Assembly: GCA_026770585.1 (NCBI GenBank) | Contig: MU647540.1 | Span: 50,771-98,170, forward strand | Origin: Baffinella frigidus | Lineage: Eukaryota > Cryptophyceae > Cryptomonadales > Baffinellaceae | Direction of reading: 5' to 3' | DNA: 47,400 nucleotides | In this document: positions 8,002-16,532 of the stretch, one piece after another | How positions within the stretch are numbered: position 1 is the first letter of the stretch | How the letters are laid out: every line of letters begins with the position of its first letter | The notes under the pieces: model-generated | What the model was told of the DNA's origin: nothing | What the model saw: only the letters and a program-made list of their open reading frames with translations | The model's database searches: none | Made by a program: the position numbers and the translations under genes

Positions 8002-9541
8002 TCATCGAGAACTTCAAAGCAATCGCACCGCAGGCGTTCGACACGTGTCCCCCCGACAATGTCGCTGTTGTCTTCATCGACGGGCAGTTGAAGCTGCAGT
8101 GCCCAGAGGGCATACATTGCTACTTCGAGTTTTTCGTTGCGCTCTACAAGCGGATGATCGACCGCTACTTAGCGATGGAAGACGTCAAGACTGTCATCCT
8201 CGGGTTTGACGATAGCACAAACAGCCCCTTCGCCAAGGCAGCGACCCAGGCCAAACGGCGGTCGCGCTGCGAGGTCGTCGAGTGGTCGGAGCTCCGGCCG
8301 TTGGACAACATGATCCCGGCCAACCATGCCACGCTGCTTTTCAACCGCAACTACAAGACCCGGGTGATCATGTACATCATCCAACAAGTGACGGAACACT
8401 GCAAGGTTCGGGAAGATCAGCGTATTGTGGTAGACTATCTGTCCAATCCCTATACAGCGGTCGGATTTGGTTCAGGTTGCACTGGAACTCATACCGGCGC
8501 CAGTGGGGCCCCAGAGCAAGCGATCGAGTTCGAGGTCGCATGTCCGCTCGGGGAGTGCGACGTCAAACGGATCCGATACTGCCCCTGGGGCGACATGATC
8601 CTCGACGCCGTGGATAGCGACTACGTCATCATTGGGCTGTGTGTGATGGAGAGACTGGGACGCACGGCGCCGCGCATCTTCGTCAAGCGACTTCTTCTGG
8701 AGCCCGGGAACGCAGCTCTGGCGGCGGCGGCAGGCGACGGCGGGGGGTCCAAGAAGACGGTACAGAAGCGCAAAGGCGGCAGTGGTGGTGGCGGCGACCT
8801 GTTTGCCGCTCCTGGTACCGACGACAACAAAAAAAACGTCCACCCGTCGGACACGGCGAAAACGTCCACCCGTCGGACACGGCGCCCATCGTGAAGAAGC
8901 CCCGTGCCTACGAATATGCTGACTGTGGCATCATTGCGACGGGTCTGCGAAACACTCTCGGCAAACACACCCCGGATGCTCTCAAGCCCCACACAATGCG
9001 CATTCTGGCACACCTGATCGCACTCTGCGGATGCGATTTCACCCGGGGCGTTAAGTGGTTTAATGCCACTTGTGCCTTCAAAAGCGTAGCGCTAATCTGG
9101 CCAGGCCTATGTGCATCTTCTACAATCGACTCAGAGTCAGGGACTATCAGCATGTGCCCCCGCCTAGTGGCAGAGCATGTCATCGGGGTCCTATGGAAGG
9201 AGGTTCAGTTCAAGAAGCTGTGTGGCAACTCGGCGATGAAGAACGCGGACTTCGAGACGCTGTTCAAGGAGCTGTCGACGAACACTTCGATCAGCGCGTT
9301 TCGCCGAGAGAGATTGATCACGCCAATGGAGCTGTGCTGCTTGGTGCGCAGTGCCAACTGGGTCCAGTTGTACTGGTCAAACGCAGAATCTGTACCGTCA
9401 TCACTTGCAGGCAATGCAACGTATGGTTTCAGCAAGAAAGACGGCGGTGCGGTGCAGTTCGACGACAAGGTCCCGCTGCCGCCTAAGGTGGCGGGGAAGA
9501 ACCCTATGCGGGTGTCACAGGACATCGTATGGCCGCCTTAG
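7983..9541 (+). pseudogene. XPG/FEN1-like nuclease, frameshifted by a 26-bp duplication
   Basis: Two overlapping frames encode one nuclease. The first (ATG 7983 to 8894) carries an N-terminal strand ending in ID (VAVVFIDGQL), an acidic ILGFDDS strand and the XPG-I-like DAVDSDYVIIGL. The second, open to 9541, carries LIALCGCDFTRG, matching the LLGCDY region of FEN1. These acidic residues bind the catalytic metals in the XPG/FEN family of 5' structure-specific nucleases. The frame breaks at 8833-8884, where a 26-bp unit is present twice. Without one copy the gene would be about 510 codons long. A basic, Gly/Ser-rich linker precedes the break. Either the gene is inactivated, with two products possible, or the duplication is an assembly artefact. 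The family call is confident, the substrate unknown. Confidence 0.75.
8833..8884. repeat. 26-bp tandem duplication inside the nuclease gene
   Basis: Units 8833-8858 and 8859-8884 are identical (AAAACGTCCACCCGTCGGAC plus ACGGCG). An A8 run abuts the left copy. Twenty-six is not a multiple of three, and this exactly accounts for the switch from the first to the second nuclease frame. Confidence 0.95.
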
Positions 9542-9770
9542 GACGAAGCGGTGGGTGTAGGAGGCGATCGGGGTGATGGGAGATGGTGGCGTAGGAGTGG
9601 GGTGGTGAGTGTGGCGTGTGTGTGTGTGTTAAACGGATTTACCCATGTCTCTCGCCTCTCGCCCCGCACACAATACCGCCTCATATACCAACTACTCTCA
9701 CAGTCACACCGGTTGCTCTCACAGTCACACCGGTTGCCCTATCCGCTCTTGCACGACAAGCACGACACAA

Positions 9771-9777
9771 TATTTAA
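9771..9777 (+). promoter_or_regulatory. TATA-like box of the first tandem ankyrin gene
   Basis: TATTTAA, 48 bases before the ATG at 9825. The same box sits at the same distance from the ATG of the second copy (10940-10946), inside a conserved upstream block. Confidence 0.55.
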
Positions 9778-9824
9778 CCACCGCGTGCACACAAGTCCAC
9801 AGACCAGACGAACGACCTTCTGAC

Positions 9825-10706
9825 ATGGACCATACAGACACTGCAGTGTGGACAGCCACGGTTTGCGCCACAAACAGACATCCCAGCCCACCCAAGCCTG
9901 TGCAGCTAGACATACTTGACCAGTTGCTCATGATACCCGGGGTTGGTGTTGATGTGCGCGGGGGCTACAACAACGACACACCGATATGCGCAGCGGTACA
10001 AGAAGGCTGCCTGGTTGTGGTGAAGATGCTCCTTGCACACGGAGCAGACCCTAACAAACCGTCTGGATCGTGGAAAGGGACCGCTATGTATGCAGTCGTG
10101 GGTGCGTACTGCCCATTCGAAGACAAACGAAGCATCATGATGGAGTTGCTCTCATACAATGCTCACATTGACGCGACCACGCACGAGGGAATCACTGCTC
10201 TGCACGCGGCATGCACTAGGGGTAACATCGACCTAGTCAGACTGCTACTACAGCACAATGCAAGCGTTCATGCGGTCACGGCCAAGGGCAGAACAGCTCT
10301 CATGTGTGCAGTGGGGAACCAATATCAGCAGGAAAACGCAGTACTGGTCGTACGTCTGTTAATCCAACACGGCGCGGACATGCATAGTGTCGACTGGAAC
10401 GGTCGGACACCTCTTTACGAAATGGTCGTCGGCAACACAGTGCAGAACCTTCCGTTAGCACATTTTCTCATCGAACAGGGGGTACAAGATAGTGTCGACT
10501 ATAGCGGAATGACCGCTGGCGATTTCGCGAAAATCGATGACTACAACAACCACGCGGGTGTGCGTTTCGCTAAATGTATCCAACGAATGTTCGCCGAACA
10601 GCGACAGCGCCTCTTTGCATTTGCGATGGGAAATCGAGCGCACGGTCGACAGGCATCGCTGGTTATCAACGGAGCACACGACTGGGCGCCACGGTCCAGG
10701 CACTAG
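9825..10706 (+). CDS. ankyrin-repeat protein, tandem copy 1
   Basis: A 293-aa protein with about five ankyrin repeats: TPICAAVQEGCLVVVKMLL, HGADPNKPSG, GITALHAACTRGNIDLVRLLL, GRTALMCAVGN and HGADMHSVDWNGRTPLYEM. The C-terminus has a conserved FAFAMGNRAHGRQASLV tail, which resembles the AMG-RLG tail of other ankyrin proteins here but lacks the LDL part. It is about 70% identical by eye to copy 2. The ATG at 9825 follows the conserved TATA-like box. Likely a host-interaction adaptor by analogy with other viral ankyrin proteins; no specific target can be inferred. Confidence 0.9.
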   Translation: MDHTDTAVWTATVCATNRHPSPPKPVQLDILDQLLMIPGVGVDVRGGYNNDTPICAAVQEGCLVVVKMLLAHGADPNKPSGSWKGTAMYAVVGAYCPFEDKRSIMMELLSYNAHIDATTHEGITALHAACTRGNIDLVRLLLQHNASVHAVTAKGRTALMCAVGNQYQQENAVLVVRLLIQHGADMHSVDWNGRTPLYEMVVGNTVQNLPLAHFLIEQGVQDSVDYSGMTAGDFAKIDDYNNHAGVRFAKCIQRMFAEQRQRLFAFAMGNRAHGRQASLVINGAHDWAPRSRH

Positions 10707-10713
10707 ACGACAG

Positions 10714-10842
10714 GATTCAGGAACTATCCGCATGTGTCCTCGCCTAGTGGCAGAGTATGGTGGTGGTGTGCAGGGAGGGGGTGTCAAAGTACAAGCGACC
10801 TTTACAAACGCTTTACAAAAGCTTCCCATGGATGCGTTTTAG
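10714..10842 (+). pseudogene. decayed fragment resembling the XPG/FEN-like gene (copy 1)
   Basis: The reading D-SGTI-MCPRLVAE parallels SESGTISMCPRLVAE of the nuclease (about 9133-9180). DNA identity is high for about 45 bases (core ATGTGTCCTCGCCTAGTGGC against ATGTGCCCCCGCCTAGTGGC) and then fades into a G-rich stretch and TTTACAAACGCTTTACAAAA. It is too short for a gene and probably the trace of a second nuclease copy. Confidence 0.6.
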
Positions 10843-10939
10843 TCAAGTTCACATGCCATGCCCCGCACACAATACCGCCTCATATACCAACTACTCTCAC
10901 AGTCACACCGGTTGCCCTATCCGTTCTTGCACGACACAA

Positions 10940-10946
10940 TATTTAA
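10940..10946 (+). promoter_or_regulatory. TATA-like box of the second tandem ankyrin gene
   Basis: TATTTAA, 48 bases before ATG 10994, matching copy 1. Confidence 0.55.
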
Positions 10947-10993
10947 CCACCGCGTGCACACAAGTCCACAGACCAGACGAACAACCTTCCGAC

Positions 10994-11878
10994 ATGGCCC
11001 ATATAGACCACCCGGTGTGGACAGCCACGATCAATGCCACAAACGGACCACGCGAACCACCCAAGCCGGTGCAGCTGGAGATACTTGACCAGTTGCTCAT
11101 GACACCCTGGGTTGATGTTAACGAACCCGGGGGATTCCACGACGAAACACCGATATGCACAGCGGTAAGGCAAGGCTGCCTGGTTGTGGTGAAGATGCTC
11201 CTTGGATACGGAGCAGATCCCAACAAAGCGTCTGGATCGTGGAAAGGGACCGCTATGCATGTAGTCATAGAGGCGGACTGTTCATTCGAAGACAAACGAA
11301 ACATCATGATGGAGTTGCTCGCATGCAATGCTCGCATTGACGCCACAATGCGTCATGGACGGACTGCTCTGCACGAGGCATGCATTAGGGGTCACAGGAA
11401 CATAGTCAGACTGCTACTACAGCACAATGCAAGCGTTGATCGGTTCTCGAACGATAACAAAACACCTCTCATGTATGCAGTGGGGAACATACATAACTCG
11501 CACCACGCAGTAGTGGTCGTACACCTGTTACTCCAATACGGCGCGGACATCCACCGTGTCGACTTGTTCGGCCAGACACCTCTTTACGAGATGGTCGCCG
11601 GCCAAACAATGTGGAACCTTCCGTTGGCACGTTTTCTCATCGAACAAGGCGTGCAAAATAGTGTCGACTGCGACGGACAGACAGCTGGCGATATAGCGAA
11701 AATCTATCATAGACATGACAATAGCTCGGGTGTGATTTTCGCTGAACAGATCCAACGAATGTTCACCGAGCAGCGACAGCGCCACTTTGCACGTGCGATG
11801 GGAAATCACGCGCACGGTCGACAGGCGTCGCTGGTTATCAACGGAGCACACGACTGGGCGCCACGGTCCAGGCACTAG
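10994..11878 (+). CDS. ankyrin-repeat protein, tandem copy 2
   Basis: A 294-aa paralogue of the upstream gene. The same five repeats are visible (TPICTAVRQGCLVVVKMLL, YGADPNKASG, GRTALHEACIRGHRNIVRLLL, KTPLMYAVGN, YGADIHRVDLFGQTPLYEM) with the same C-terminus (FARAMGNHAHGRQASLV). Substitutions cluster in the repeat loops and the middle of the protein, while the last 20 residues are nearly identical to copy 1. This fits either selection on the tail or gene conversion extending from the identical 3' flank. Function is inferred only from the ankyrin fold. Confidence 0.9.
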   Translation: MAHIDHPVWTATINATNGPREPPKPVQLEILDQLLMTPWVDVNEPGGFHDETPICTAVRQGCLVVVKMLLGYGADPNKASGSWKGTAMHVVIEADCSFEDKRNIMMELLACNARIDATMRHGRTALHEACIRGHRNIVRLLLQHNASVDRFSNDNKTPLMYAVGNIHNSHHAVVVVHLLLQYGADIHRVDLFGQTPLYEMVAGQTMWNLPLARFLIEQGVQNSVDCDGQTAGDIAKIYHRHDNSSGVIFAEQIQRMFTEQRQRHFARAMGNHAHGRQASLVINGAHDWAPRSRH

Positions 11879-11885
11879 ACGACAG

Positions 11886-12014
11886 GATTCAGGAACTATC
11901 CGCATGTGTCCTCGCCTAGTGGCAGAGTATGGTGGTGGTGTGCAGGGAGGGGGTGTCAAAGTACAAGCGACCTTTACAAACGCTTTACAAAAGCTTCACA
12001 TGGATGCGTTTTAG
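11886..12014 (+). pseudogene. decayed fragment resembling the XPG/FEN-like gene (copy 2)
   Basis: Nearly identical to 10714-10842, in the same position after the second ankyrin gene. It keeps the MCPRLVAE reading. After 12015 the two units diverge completely, which marks the duplication end. Confidence 0.6.
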
Positions 12015-12288
12015 TCAAGTTCACATGCCATACTCGTTCTCGCGTACTGACTGTCGAATTCGTTGATGGTCTTGATATGCGACCATGGTTCTCATCATTG
12101 CAACTGGTCGGTGACTTATAAAGGGCACGCAATCTATCGATGCGTGCCTCGTGCGTGCCTTGTGCGGGTGTGGTGTGGTGGTGTGTGTATGCATGTATTT
12201 TAAAGGGGTTACGTGTACTCATATCACCCACCCACCCACCCACCCACCCACACACATACACACACACGCGCGCGCGCACTAGCGGGTT
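12015..12288. other. intergenic with CCAC/CA/CG microsatellites
   Basis: Unique sequence up to 12220, then (CCCA)n at about 12226-12250, (CA)n and (CG)n to 12278, immediately before the stop of the minus-strand protease-like gene. No gene seen. Confidence 0.6.
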
Positions 12289-14136
12289 TTAGTCGACGCA
12301 GTCTACCTCCTCCGGAAAGCCACGCCCGTTCCACTTCCACATAGGACGCCGTCCCCCCACCGGCCACAGCATGCTCTCGAACGCTACCAGCTCGTCATCT
12401 AGACGGTGGTAGATCTCGTCATCTATCCCGAGAGAGTCCACCGTATCCCACGGAACACGACCGGACCCCACCTGATACGGATGTACACGCATTTCGTTCT
12501 CCAGTTCACGGGTCCACGCATCCCCCAGAATCATGGTGAAGTGCAGCCGACTCTTGACTGGCAGTTTGTAGATGCGGGTGCAGTAATGTGACAACGCATG
12601 TGTACGCGACTCCTTTTCCCATGCTGCCCAGTAAGTTTTCGGCTTGTCGTCGTCTCTATCTGCGATGCGTATCGGTTGTATCGGAACAGCGCGAACCTCC
12701 TTGTGGTGGGCGTCGGAGAGAGTCTTCTTACACAGGTGGTACATGCGAGATCCGGGTATGATGTTGTACTTAATGACAATATCCTCCCATGCTAGTTTGA
12801 ACTCTTCGCTCCAGTTGTCCTCATCGAAGTCGTCGTCTTCGTCGTCTCCTTCCGCCACGAGACTGTCCTGAATATTACTGGTGTGTCTCTCCTCGTATTC
12901 CTCGTCGTCCTCGTCGTCTCCCTCCGCCACGAGACTGCCCTGAATATTACTGGTGTGCCTCTCCTCGTATTCCTCGTCGTCCTCGTCGTCTCCTTCCGCC
13001 ACGAGACTGCCCTGAATATTACTGGTGTGCCTCTCCTCGTATTCCTCTTGGCACAACTCAGCTTTCGCCTGGGTGGTAGCCCTGTCTACCAAATTCATGC
13101 GAGCCCATAGGTCTGCGTATAGGCGCATATCGTCCAGGTCTGCACCGTTAGGAGCTGCTTCCACACAGGCGTCGTACATCTCCTGGAAATACAAGCGAAT
13201 GATGTTCCGTGTAACATAATTGGAAAATTCGCACATGCATCCAGAAAGCCACCTCTTCAACCTGAAACGAGCAAATTTGCTCCATGCTTCGGTTTCACGT
13301 GCCTCCTCCTCATCATACCCCGTTTCATCGTATGATGTAACATACTCATCGTCTCGTTCGGCAGGACCCCGTTCGATCAGCCCCAGTGACTCGTGTCTCC
13401 AGTCATTAGGTGCCAGATCGTATGGAGAACAGTTTCCTCGCACTATCATATCAAAGATCTTCTCGATATATGGGAGTTTCATGACCTCTGCATCGTCTGC
13501 TGTAGCATAGCAGTGGTCCGGGAGTAGAGTGTTCACAAACGACATTACAACACAGCCCCCATGGCCCATTCCCTGTTGGGGGGTCTCTTCATCCAAGACG
13601 ATTTTCGAGCCGCCGAATATGCCTGTCCTATGCAAGAATCCCCAGAAACCGTCCAACCTTGCATCTAAATTCGTGTCACGTATCACAACCTGGTTGTTGG
13701 TCCGGCGCATCGACATCATATGGCCCTCGTTCAGAAGTATGAAACCTGTCGCGTTCTCGGAGAACAGATGCTGGTTTGTCCATGCAAACCTGTGCATCCC
13801 AGTGTTGTCATGTCTGTCATATGAGACATGCAGCACAGCGAACTGGCCGTATTCTTCAACATAGCAATCCCAAAGCAAACGCATCATAGCATATTTTGTG
13901 TATGCATCTGATCCAAATCCCATATAATACTTGTCCTCTACCACAGCACCGGCCAGTTCCCGTTCGCGGCACAGCACCTCGACCTTTTCGCCAATCACAT
14001 CCAGCCTGTCACACGACTCATCCAGACCTACGCGTGTTGCGTCCCAGCGCGAGCGACGCGAGTAGTCATCCAGGATACGGCCATCTTCCCCATGGCCTTT
14101 GCGATACCAAAATCCAGGTCGGAACCCTCGTTGCAT
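12289..14136 (-). CDS. adenain/Ulp1-like cysteine protease with acidic repeats
   Basis: A 615-aa protein. Residues about 100-200 carry the ordered signature of the adenain/C48 (Ulp1-type) cysteine proteases: His139 in a GHMMSM strand, Asp154 15 residues later (VVIRDTN), Gln188 in PQQG, and Cys195 in GHGGC. The Gln-to-Cys spacing of seven matches adenain and the Gln is the oxyanion-hole residue. Known members cleave viral precursors or remove ubiquitin-like modifiers. The substrate here is unknown. The middle (about 395-470) has three near-identical 24-aa acidic repeats (EEYEERHTSNIQGSLVAEGD plus DEDD), probably disordered. The C-terminal third is unrecognised. ATG 14136 is the first ATG; the extra three upstream codons would need a TTG start. 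Confidence 0.65.
   Translation of the reverse strand: MQRGFRPGFWYRKGHGEDGRILDDYSRRSRWDATRVGLDESCDRLDVIGEKVEVLCRERELAGAVVEDKYYMGFGSDAYTKYAMMRLLWDCYVEEYGQFAVLHVSYDRHDNTGMHRFAWTNQHLFSENATGFILLNEGHMMSMRRTNNQVVIRDTNLDARLDGFWGFLHRTGIFGGSKIVLDEETPQQGMGHGGCVVMSFVNTLLPDHCYATADDAEVMKLPYIEKIFDMIVRGNCSPYDLAPNDWRHESLGLIERGPAERDDEYVTSYDETGYDEEEARETEAWSKFARFRLKRWLSGCMCEFSNYVTRNIIRLYFQEMYDACVEAAPNGADLDDMRLYADLWARMNLVDRATTQAKAELCQEEYEERHTSNIQGSLVAEGDDEDDEEYEERHTSNIQGSLVAEGDDEDDEEYEERHTSNIQDSLVAEGDDEDDDFDEDNWSEEFKLAWEDIVIKYNIIPGSRMYHLCKKTLSDAHHKEVRAVPIQPIRIADRDDDKPKTYWAAWEKESRTHALSHYCTRIYKLPVKSRLHFTMILGDAWTRELENEMRVHPYQVGSGRVPWDTVDSLGIDDEIYHRLDDELVAFESMLWPVGGRRPMWKWNGRGFPEEVDCVD
12835..13050. repeat. 72-bp in-frame tandem repeat, three copies
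   Basis: Encodes the acidic 24-aa repeats in the protease-like gene. Copies differ by only a few bases, so expansion is recent, and the 72-bp unit keeps the frame. Confidence 0.9.
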
Positions 14137-14235
14137 GTTATACAACGCACCCTCGTGGTGCTTATCTACCGGGCACTGTAGTTTTCAATGCGACCGACAG
14201 TGTCTGTAGAGAGTATACGGTTGTTTTAAGACGGT

Positions 14236-14640
14236 TCAAGGTGTCGTAACGGGAGAGGGTTCACGCATGTGGGTTGTATGGAATCCGGTGTATAGCGTGT
14301 AGATCAACTGAATCGCATCGATGGGGCTCGTCAACACCAGAGTCTTGGCAACGTGGTCGTTGCAGTACGTACGAAAACTGTCTCGACAGTCTTCTTCGGA
14401 GTAAGGGATAGTCTCGTCTTGTTGTGTAATACACAGCTTGAAAAAGTGACCGATTGAACGGTATGCATAGTGGCCGCATATCCGCCCGTGTATCTGTTCG
14501 TTCGTCGTGAACAGGATGTAATCGTCGGCGTTCATATCTCTGTAAGTGGTACAGTGCACTTCCTTCTCGGCGGTCTGCACCATCCTCAACAGAACCGCCG
14601 AGTTATTCCGGATGGCAGCCGCAAACAATCGAAATTCCAT
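14236..14640 (-). CDS. small orphan protein, possibly a truncated ankyrin protein
   Basis: A 134-aa frame from ATG 14640. The start MEFRLFAAAIRNNSAVLLRM looks like the first helix pair of an ankyrin stack, but the following LHxAA and GAD hallmarks are absent. The rest (CGHYAYRSIGHFFKLCITQQ and later) is not recognised. A longer frame upstream depends on non-ATG starts. It sits head to tail behind the protease-like gene on the same strand, about 100 bases away. Confidence 0.5.
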   Translation of the reverse strand: MEFRLFAAAIRNNSAVLLRMVQTAEKEVHCTTYRDMNADDYILFTTNEQIHGRICGHYAYRSIGHFFKLCITQQDETIPYSEEDCRDSFRTYCNDHVAKTLVLTSPIDAIQLIYTLYTGFHTTHMREPSPVTTP

Positions 14641-14852
14641 GTCGGAATATACGAGATAATACACAGTACAGTGTACATATCTGGACCGTATATACAAGAG
14701 TACCAGATGAACACGGGGTTGGTTCGTGGGATGCGCAGCAATGTCTCACACACGCAACACGCAACACGTACGACCCCTCCCCCCCACAACACGTAACACA
14801 CCCACGCAAGTCGTCGATATAGCAACAAGTCTTGTGTTCTAGCAACAAGCAG

Positions 14853-15026
14853 ATGCCGACCCATGATCAGGTAATGGCTCCGCGCAACAACAAATCTGTG
14901 TGTGTACTGACGCCGTACACCCCACCCAACAAGCCGTTCAGAGGCAGACCCTCGGCACCCGACGCTGGTAGGAACGCGTGTGGGCAGACACAGAACAAGA
15001 CGTGTGGCAACGCCACGCGGTGGTGA
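14853..15026 (+). CDS. possible small basic ORF
   Basis: A 57-codon frame (ATG 14853, TGA at 15024-15026), basic and Pro/Asn-rich with several cysteines. It ends exactly where the duplicated 3' cassette (15028-15092) begins, which is the main reason to mention it. It has no recognisable motif and may be chance. Confidence 0.25.
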   Translation: MPTHDQVMAPRNNKSVCVLTPYTPPNKPFRGRPSAPDAGRNACGQTQNKTCGNATRW

Positions 15027-15027
15027 T

Positions 15028-15092
15028 TACGACGGCGGCACAGGCAGCGCAAGGCGGTGGTGCAATTTGCGTGCTTTATTCAATAAACGGCG
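15028..15092. repeat. duplicated 3'-flank cassette with palindromic poly(A) signal, copy 1
   Basis: About 60 bases nearly identical to 15789-15853: the core CGGCGGCACAGGCAGCGCAA, then GGCGGTGGTG, and ending with the palindrome TTTATTCAATAAA. The palindrome reads AATAAA on both strands. It lies downstream of the minus gene ending at 15225. Confidence 0.8.
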
Positions 15093-15224
15093 CCAGTTCG
15101 TGCCATCTCGTACGTGCCAAGCCGTGTACTCTGCAGTGTCTACGGTATTGAGCAGGCTTTTGGCACTGCTTTTGCATACACCAGAGCAGGCTTCTGACAC
15201 TAGACCGGTCAGAGGAATCTATAA

Positions 15225-15731
15225 TCACCGAGGCAACGACGTCAAAGCATCAAGTATCTTTTCTTCACGGAGACGGTATATTTCTTCCAGCTGTTTGAAT
15301 AGCGGGTCACGGCTGTGTTCTGCATGCCACATTCTTCTGTCGTGTGCAGCGATCCACTCTTGTTCGAGTGCGTCGTGTAGCGAGGGCCCCCGGTCCGGCT
15401 CATCGGGGTCGCTAGAATCGGGGGTGCCGCTTTTACCGGTGAGCGCTCTCCAATCAGCAAGAGAATTCGCTTCACTCTTGCGGTAATTGGGGTCATTATA
15501 CTTGATTTTATGCGCATATTTCCAATCCAGTTCCAGACTCTCTTTGGACACATTGTGCAGATGAAGGTTTGCAACCCTCTCAAGTGTCTCTCGATACATC
15601 ATTGCATCGCGAGATTCATGACCTCGTATATCGTGCGATGCAAGCATTTCCTGATCGTCAATGCGCGCCAAAAGTCTATCAACCGCATATCCCTTGTCGT
15701 ATATCGGCATACGCGAAGCCATTGCTGTCAT
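15225..15731 (-). CDS. orphan charged helical protein
   Basis: A 168-aa protein from ATG 15731. It is rich in charged and helical segments: RLLARIDDQEMLASHDIRG, RETLERVANLHLHN, a central acidic linker DSSDPDEPD, and a C-terminal helix FKQLEEIYRLREEKILDAL. It has no transmembrane segment and no recognised domain. It sits between two copies of the palindromic AATAAA cassette and is co-directional with the next two minus-strand genes. Confidence 0.6.
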   Translation of the reverse strand: MTAMASRMPIYDKGYAVDRLLARIDDQEMLASHDIRGHESRDAMMYRETLERVANLHLHNVSKESLELDWKYAHKIKYNDPNYRKSEANSLADWRALTGKSGTPDSSDPDEPDRGPSLHDALEQEWIAAHDRRMWHAEHSRDPLFKQLEEIYRLREEKILDALTSLPR

Positions 15732-15788
15732 GCAAACCGTACACACGTCCACTGAAATAGTCGACCGCACGAAGGAACAACGCGGCGG

Positions 15789-15853
15789 TGGGTAAAACGG
15801 CGGCACAGGCAGCGCAAGGCGGTGGTGTAATTTGCGTGTTTTATTCAATAAAC
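15789..15853. repeat. duplicated 3'-flank cassette with palindromic poly(A) signal, copy 2
   Basis: Second copy of the cassette, directly after the stop of the minus gene at 15867, with AATAAA on the minus strand about 20 bases past the stop. It therefore fits a polyadenylation signal for that gene. Confidence 0.8.
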
Positions 15854-15866
15854 AGCCACACACGAC

Positions 15867-16415
15867 TTACACACTGCCACCCCCTCTCTTCACGCGCTCG
15901 ATGCATTCAGCATATGTGAGAACGATAGCATCGTGGAGCTTCTTCCCGTCACATGCGAGTACGCGCACAGTCCCGTCGGGTAGCATGTGGTGAATCTCCT
16001 TGATGTTCCTGTACAGCATACAACTGTGTGCCTCGAATGCCCCACCCGGGAACACATGTCGCAGGATGTCGTCCGCGGTAACCTCCCCGCAAGATTTCAT
16101 TCCCGTATCATCAACACTGAAGACCCAAGTATTGACCGGTCCGATGCGGAAAAGCCGAAACCAGTACACGATATGGGATGGTTTGCACATATCCTTTGGC
16201 TGTATGTCATCGAATGCCACCATTTTTGGCCCATTGTAACGACGAATCCTGTTACTGAATTGGGTTGCCATGCCGTGGAAAACCTTCTTCGGGGTCGCGT
16301 TCCACTTTGTGAATAGCTCGTAGTTGCGACACATTGACAAATCGTGAATGAATCTGGTATGCCCAGACCCACCCGGGCCGACACGAACGTAGATGTGTGG
16401 ATGTGGCCCATCCAT
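15867..16415 (-). CDS. orphan protein with a paralogous remnant nearby
   Basis: A 182-aa protein from ATG 16415. Open sequence continues upstream to 16508 with non-ATG starts, so the N-terminus could be longer. It is mixed alpha/beta in appearance, with VFHGMATQFSNRIRRYNG, KPSHIVYWFRLFRIGP and a C-terminal DAIVLTYAECIERVKRGGG. The C-terminal motif recurs as DATVFTYDECIKRVHG in a minus-strand fragment at 17226-17345, so this family was duplicated locally. Function unknown. A poly(A) cassette follows the stop. Confidence 0.65.
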   Translation of the reverse strand: MDGPHPHIYVRVGPGGSGHTRFIHDLSMCRNYELFTKWNATPKKVFHGMATQFSNRIRRYNGPKMVAFDDIQPKDMCKPSHIVYWFRLFRIGPVNTWVFSVDDTGMKSCGEVTADDILRHVFPGGAFEAHSCMLYRNIKEIHHMLPDGTVRVLACDGKKLHDAIVLTYAECIERVKRGGGSV

Positions 16416-16532
16416 CAAACCGGAGCACTTCGTGCCAGGCCCACGCTTTGGTGGTGGTCTGTAGTTGTGATCTGAAACACCCAACGAATAACAACGGACC
16501 CACAACACGTATTGTGCAATCCGCGGGCCGCT

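Larger units (their letters stand above)
9657..12013. repeat. tandem duplication of a promoter-ankyrin-nuclease-remnant unit
   Basis: Two units, about 9657-10842 and 10857-12013. Each contains a conserved upstream region with CACAGTCACACCGGTTGCCC, a TATTTAA box 48 bp before the ATG, an ankyrin gene of 293-294 codons, and a nearly identical 3' segment. The first unit has one extra copy of the CTCACAGTCACACCGGTTG element. Divergence inside the coding parts is clearly higher than in the 3' segment. Confidence 0.9.
14641..15224. other. mostly noncoding interval
   Basis: Apart from the doubtful small ORF and the 3' cassette, I see only short repeats: ACGCAACACGCAACACGTAC at about 14751, and two related GAGCAGGCTT(T/C)TG segments near 15150 and 15185. 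Confidence 0.4.
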
